The notes under the pieces: model-generated
Database searches by the model: none
Told to the model about the DNA's origin: nothing
Seen by the model: only the letters and a program-made list of their open reading frames with translations
Shown here: positions 61,511-64,000 of the stretch, piece after piece
Layout of the letters: each line of letters starts with the position of its first letter
How positions within the stretch are numbered: position 1 is the stretch's first letter
Program-made: the position numbers and the translations under genes
Source: Xanthocytophaga sp031424975
GTDB lineage: Bacteria > Bacteroidota > Bacteroidia > Cytophagales > 172606-1
Direction: 5' to 3'
Assembly (NCBI GenBank): GCA_031424975.1
Contig: JANPIL010000201.1
Span: forward strand, 1 to 64,000
Length of the DNA stretch: 64,000 bases

Positions 61511-64000
61511 ATGACCAAAAACACCAACCGTTCCTTCGTACTCATTGGCTTGCTTGCCTTGGGTTTTACCAGCCTGGTAGCCGTAAGTTTCACACCAAAG
61601 AGTAATGCGGATGGCTTTCCTCTTCCGGAAAAATGGAAATTTCAAACGGGCGACAATGCCGCGTATTCCCAACCCGGCTTCGACGACAGCAAGTGGAAGA
61701 CCATACCGGTCGGTGTTGTGTGGGAAGCGGCCGGCTACGATGGCTACGACGGCATTGCTTGGTACCGCGCCAAAGTGGTCATTCCTTCCTCGTTCAAAAG
61801 CAAAAATTCCGTGTCGAATGCGCTGAAGATAGCCTTGGGGAAAATTGATGATTTTGATGAGACCTACGTCAACGGCAAGCTGGTTGGCCGCCTGAACGAC
61901 TGGCAAACCGAACGGATGTATCTGATTCCCTCCGATATTATTCGCTGGGACCAGGAAAACACCATCGCCGTCCGGGTGGATGACCAAGGCGGAATTGGCG
62001 GAATGCGGGCCGGGCCTTACGCCTTGAAAAACACCCTTCAGCTTTCGGATATTCTGACCGTCATGGCAAAGGCGGATTCCGCAAAAAACGGCTCGTCCGG
62101 CCCTGGTATTTCTCCTGAAATGTTGCTTTTCGGCTTCAAAACTCCCGTTGCCACTTTGAAAGGCGTGCTGAAGGTCAGGGTTTTCAATCCGGCGAACAAA
62201 AAGGTTTTATTCAAAAAAGAGGAAGCCATCACCCTCGGCAACCGAGCCGATACCATATACCGTGTAAATGCCGCCGTCCACGAGCCGGGTGCCTATCTGA
62301 TGGAGGCTTCGTTTACGGCCCCTCCTTTTACCGATACGGTAAAATACAGTACGCTCTATACCCATGTTCCGATGCAGCGGACGGGTGAAAAACTTACCGC
62401 CCCTTCAGTCAACCTCACCGTACCCGATGCCGCGGCGGCCTTTCCTTTCGAGGATATCCAACTGGGCGGCTACCTGAACGAAAGACTGACCGCTAACTTG
62501 GTGCAGCGATTGCTTAAAATTGATGAAACCGGCATCTTGGAAGGGTATTACAACCGGCCCGGCAAGCAAACCTGGGTGGGCGAATATCCCGGAAAATACC
62601 TGCACGCGGCCGCGCGGACTTGGCGTTACTCAAAAAACGCGCAATTAAAAACCCAAATGGATCGCATTGTCGATATTTTACTGGCTTGCCAACGGGAAGA
62701 CGGTTATTTGGGAACTTATCTGCCCGCCAATTACTGGACGGATTGGGACGTGTGGGCACATAAATACAATATGCTTGGATTGCTGAGCTATTATGCGGCA
62801 ACTGGTTATGCGCCGGCTTTGGAGACATCGAAAAAAATGGGTGATTTGTTGTGCCGGACATTCGGCGAAGGCAAAGGCCAGCGAAACATTGTCGAATCGT
62901 CGGGCCATGTGGGTATGGCTTCTACCAGCGTGCTGGAGCCGATGACCGAATTGTACCGGTACACGGGCGATAAGAAGTACCTCGACTTTTGCCAGTACAT
63001 TATCAAAGCCTACGACTCACCGAACGGGCCCAAAATAATTTCGACCCTGACCACGGTTGGCAAGGTCAATAAAACCGCCAATGCAAAGGCTTACGAAATG
63101 ATGTCGAACCTGACCGGCATCGTCAAATTGTACCAATTGACCGGCAATAAGCAATTACTTGATGCCGCTACTGTTGCTTGGAATGATGTGGCCGCCAACA
63201 AACTCTATGTTACCGGTACGGCCAGCAAACAGGAATATTTTCAGGAAGATTTTGTATTGCCCGCCGGTAATGACGTGCACATGGGCGAAGGGTGCGTTAC
63301 AACCACTTGGCTGCAGTTCAGTCAGGCACTGTACAACCTGACCGGCGAGGCGAAATACGTGGATGAAATTGAAAAAACGATTTACAACCATTTGTTTGCG
63401 GCCGAAAACCCGCAAACCGGCTGCGTGAGCTACTATACCGCTTTACAGGGGAAAAAGCCGTTTCGTTGCAGCATTGACGCGCACTGTTGCCTGGCCAGCA
63501 TTCCGCGGGGCATCGCCGCCATTCCCGAATTGGCTTTCACAAAAAACACGGCCAATGGATTCAATCTGAACCTGTACACCGCCGGTAAATTCACCGGCAA
63601 GGTGAAGGCCAAAGACGGGAAGGAAGTCACGGTTGCCTGCGTACTGGAAACGAAATTTCCCGAAAATGGAAAGATAACGATTCAACTCAACCCCCAAACG
63701 AAAACCGAATTCCGGGTGGCACTGCGGGTGCCTGCTTGGTGTACCAATTTCACCGCCGTTGTGAACGGAAAAACCCGGCAGGGAATATCGGGCAAGTATT
63801 TGAACCTGGATCAGCAATGGGACAAAAAATCCATCATCCAAGTATCCTTTGACTTAAATACGCAGGTGCTCGACGGAGGAGTGAGTTATCCCAACAACAT
63901 CGCATTCAGGGTAGGCCCGCAGGTATTGGCCATTGACCAGGCGTTAAATCCACAGATTAAAAATTTAGACCAAGTCACCATGCGTAAGCCCGGGATTCTC
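61511..64000 (+). CDS. GH127-type beta-L-arabinofuranosidase family enzyme, 3' end outside window
   Basis: The frame is open from the ATG at 61511 to the window end (830 codons seen). After a signal peptide (LIGLLALGFTSLVAVSF) comes a GH2-like jelly roll (FDDSKWKTIPVGVVWEA, DETYVNGKLVG), then a beta segment. The GH127 (DUF1680) alpha/alpha barrel follows (GGYLNERLTANLVQRLL, YYNRPGKQTWVGEYPGKYL). The zinc-thiolate site of this family is visible as MGEGC (Glu593, Cys595) and HCC (Cys659, Cys660), with the pair containing the cysteine nucleophile. The expected substrate is beta-L-arabinofuranoside. The N-terminal jelly roll is an extension not found in the shortest members. It is the last visible gene of the second PUL. 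Confidence 0.88.
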   Translation, partial: MTKNTNRSFVLIGLLALGFTSLVAVSFTPKSNADGFPLPEKWKFQTGDNAAYSQPGFDDSKWKTIPVGVVWEAAGYDGYDGIAWYRAKVVIPSSFKSKNSVSNALKIALGKIDDFDETYVNGKLVGRLNDWQTERMYLIPSDIIRWDQENTIAVRVDDQGGIGGMRAGPYALKNTLQLSDILTVMAKADSAKNGSSGPGISPEMLLFGFKTPVATLKGVLKVRVFNPANKKVLFKKEEAITLGNRADTIYRVNAAVHEPGAYLMEASFTAPPFTDTVKYSTLYTHVPMQRTGEKLTAPSVNLTVPDAAAAFPFEDIQLGGYLNERLTANLVQRLLKIDETGILEGYYNRPGKQTWVGEYPGKYLHAAARTWRYSKNAQLKTQMDRIVDILLACQREDGYLGTYLPANYWTDWDVWAHKYNMLGLLSYYAATGYAPALETSKKMGDLLCRTFGEGKGQRNIVESSGHVGMASTSVLEPMTELYRYTGDKKYLDFCQYIIKAYDSPNGPKIISTLTTVGKVNKTANAKAYEMMSNLTGIVKLYQLTGNKQLLDAATVAWNDVAANKLYVTGTASKQEYFQEDFVLPAGNDVHMGEGCVTTTWLQFSQALYNLTGEAKYVDEIEKTIYNHLFAAENPQTGCVSYYTALQGKKPFRCSIDAHCCLASIPRGIAAIPELAFTKNTANGFNLNLYTAGKFTGKVKAKDGKEVTVACVLETKFPENGKITIQLNPQTKTEFRVALRVPAWCTNFTAVVNGKTRQGISGKYLNLDQQWDKKSIIQVSFDLNTQVLDGGVSYPNNIAFRVGPQVLAIDQALNPQIKNLDQVTMRKPGIL

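Noticed and set aside
61403..61987. 194-codon minus-strand frame at the start of the GH127 gene
   Set aside because: Antisense to a gene with clear family motifs and overlapping the IS3 scar; no recognisable features.
1..64000. tRNA, rRNA or riboswitch genes
   Set aside because: No cloverleaf, rRNA-like sequence or recognisable riboswitch core was found in the spacers by eye; a covariance-model scan would be the decisive test.

Overview
The window is a carbohydrate-utilisation region from a member of the Bacteroidota. The basis is two SusC/SusD pairs, a hybrid two-component system (HTCS), many exported glycoside hydrolases (GH), one type IX secretion (T9SS) sorting domain, long AT-rich spacers and no obvious Shine-Dalgarno dependence. 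Chitinophagaceae or a nearby family is my guess from the overall style of the proteins; nothing here proves it. I see no rRNA, tRNA, CRISPR array or intact insertion sequence.

Region 1 (1-7.3 kb): the tail of a small hypothetical gene, then on the minus strand a DUF1080 (3-keto-disaccharide-hydrolase type) protein and a GH31 enzyme. On the plus strand lie a GMC flavoprotein with a cysteine cluster, its gluconate-dehydrogenase-subunit-3-like partner and a sugar epimerase-type TIM barrel. Together these look like an oxidative 3-keto-glycoside route. Palindromic repeats fill both spacers around the GMC gene. A minus-strand helical-repeat protein of unknown function follows (7.4-8.9 kb).

Region 2 (9.1-21.9 kb): one plus-strand run of ribokinase, SusC, SusD, beta-helix lipoprotein, exported ADP-ribosylglycohydrolase-family protein, GRP/RbsU-type sugar permease, an unfamiliar TIM-barrel glycosidase candidate and a SUMF1-fold protein without the catalytic cysteines. 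The content resembles the ribose-utilisation (rus) loci known from Bacteroides and suggests scavenging of ribose from ribosylated compounds. A decayed chimera at 24.07-24.41 kb fuses the head of a paralogue of the TIM-barrel gene to scraps of a paralogue of the permease.

Region 3 (22.3-47.4 kb): a dense block of exported enzymes: GH27, GH39-type, a large clan-A enzyme with a PA14 domain nested in a CBM9-like domain, GH3, GH78, GH36-like, a second GH78-like, a nucleoside-hydrolase-fold protein, and on the minus strand an FG-GAP/VCBS protein, a third GH78 and a LamG protein. The set points to a plant glycan rich in rhamnose, galactose and xylose or glucose. It has no SusCD of its own.

Region 4 (47.5-64 kb): an HTCS regulator on the minus strand, then a visibly GC-richer plus-strand PUL: PKD lipoprotein, SusC, SusD, a T9SS-sorted glycosidase and a GH127 beta-L-arabinofuranosidase-type enzyme cut by the window end. 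A family of roughly 170-bp intergenic repeats with MITE-like ends occurs only here (five copies or fragments). Two of them sit in inverted orientation on either side of the T9SS glycosidase gene, and one forms the 3' end of the HTCS gene. A frameshifted IS3-family transposase tail lies just before the GH127 gene. The composition, the repeats and the IS scar suggest that this PUL was acquired or rearranged separately from the rest.
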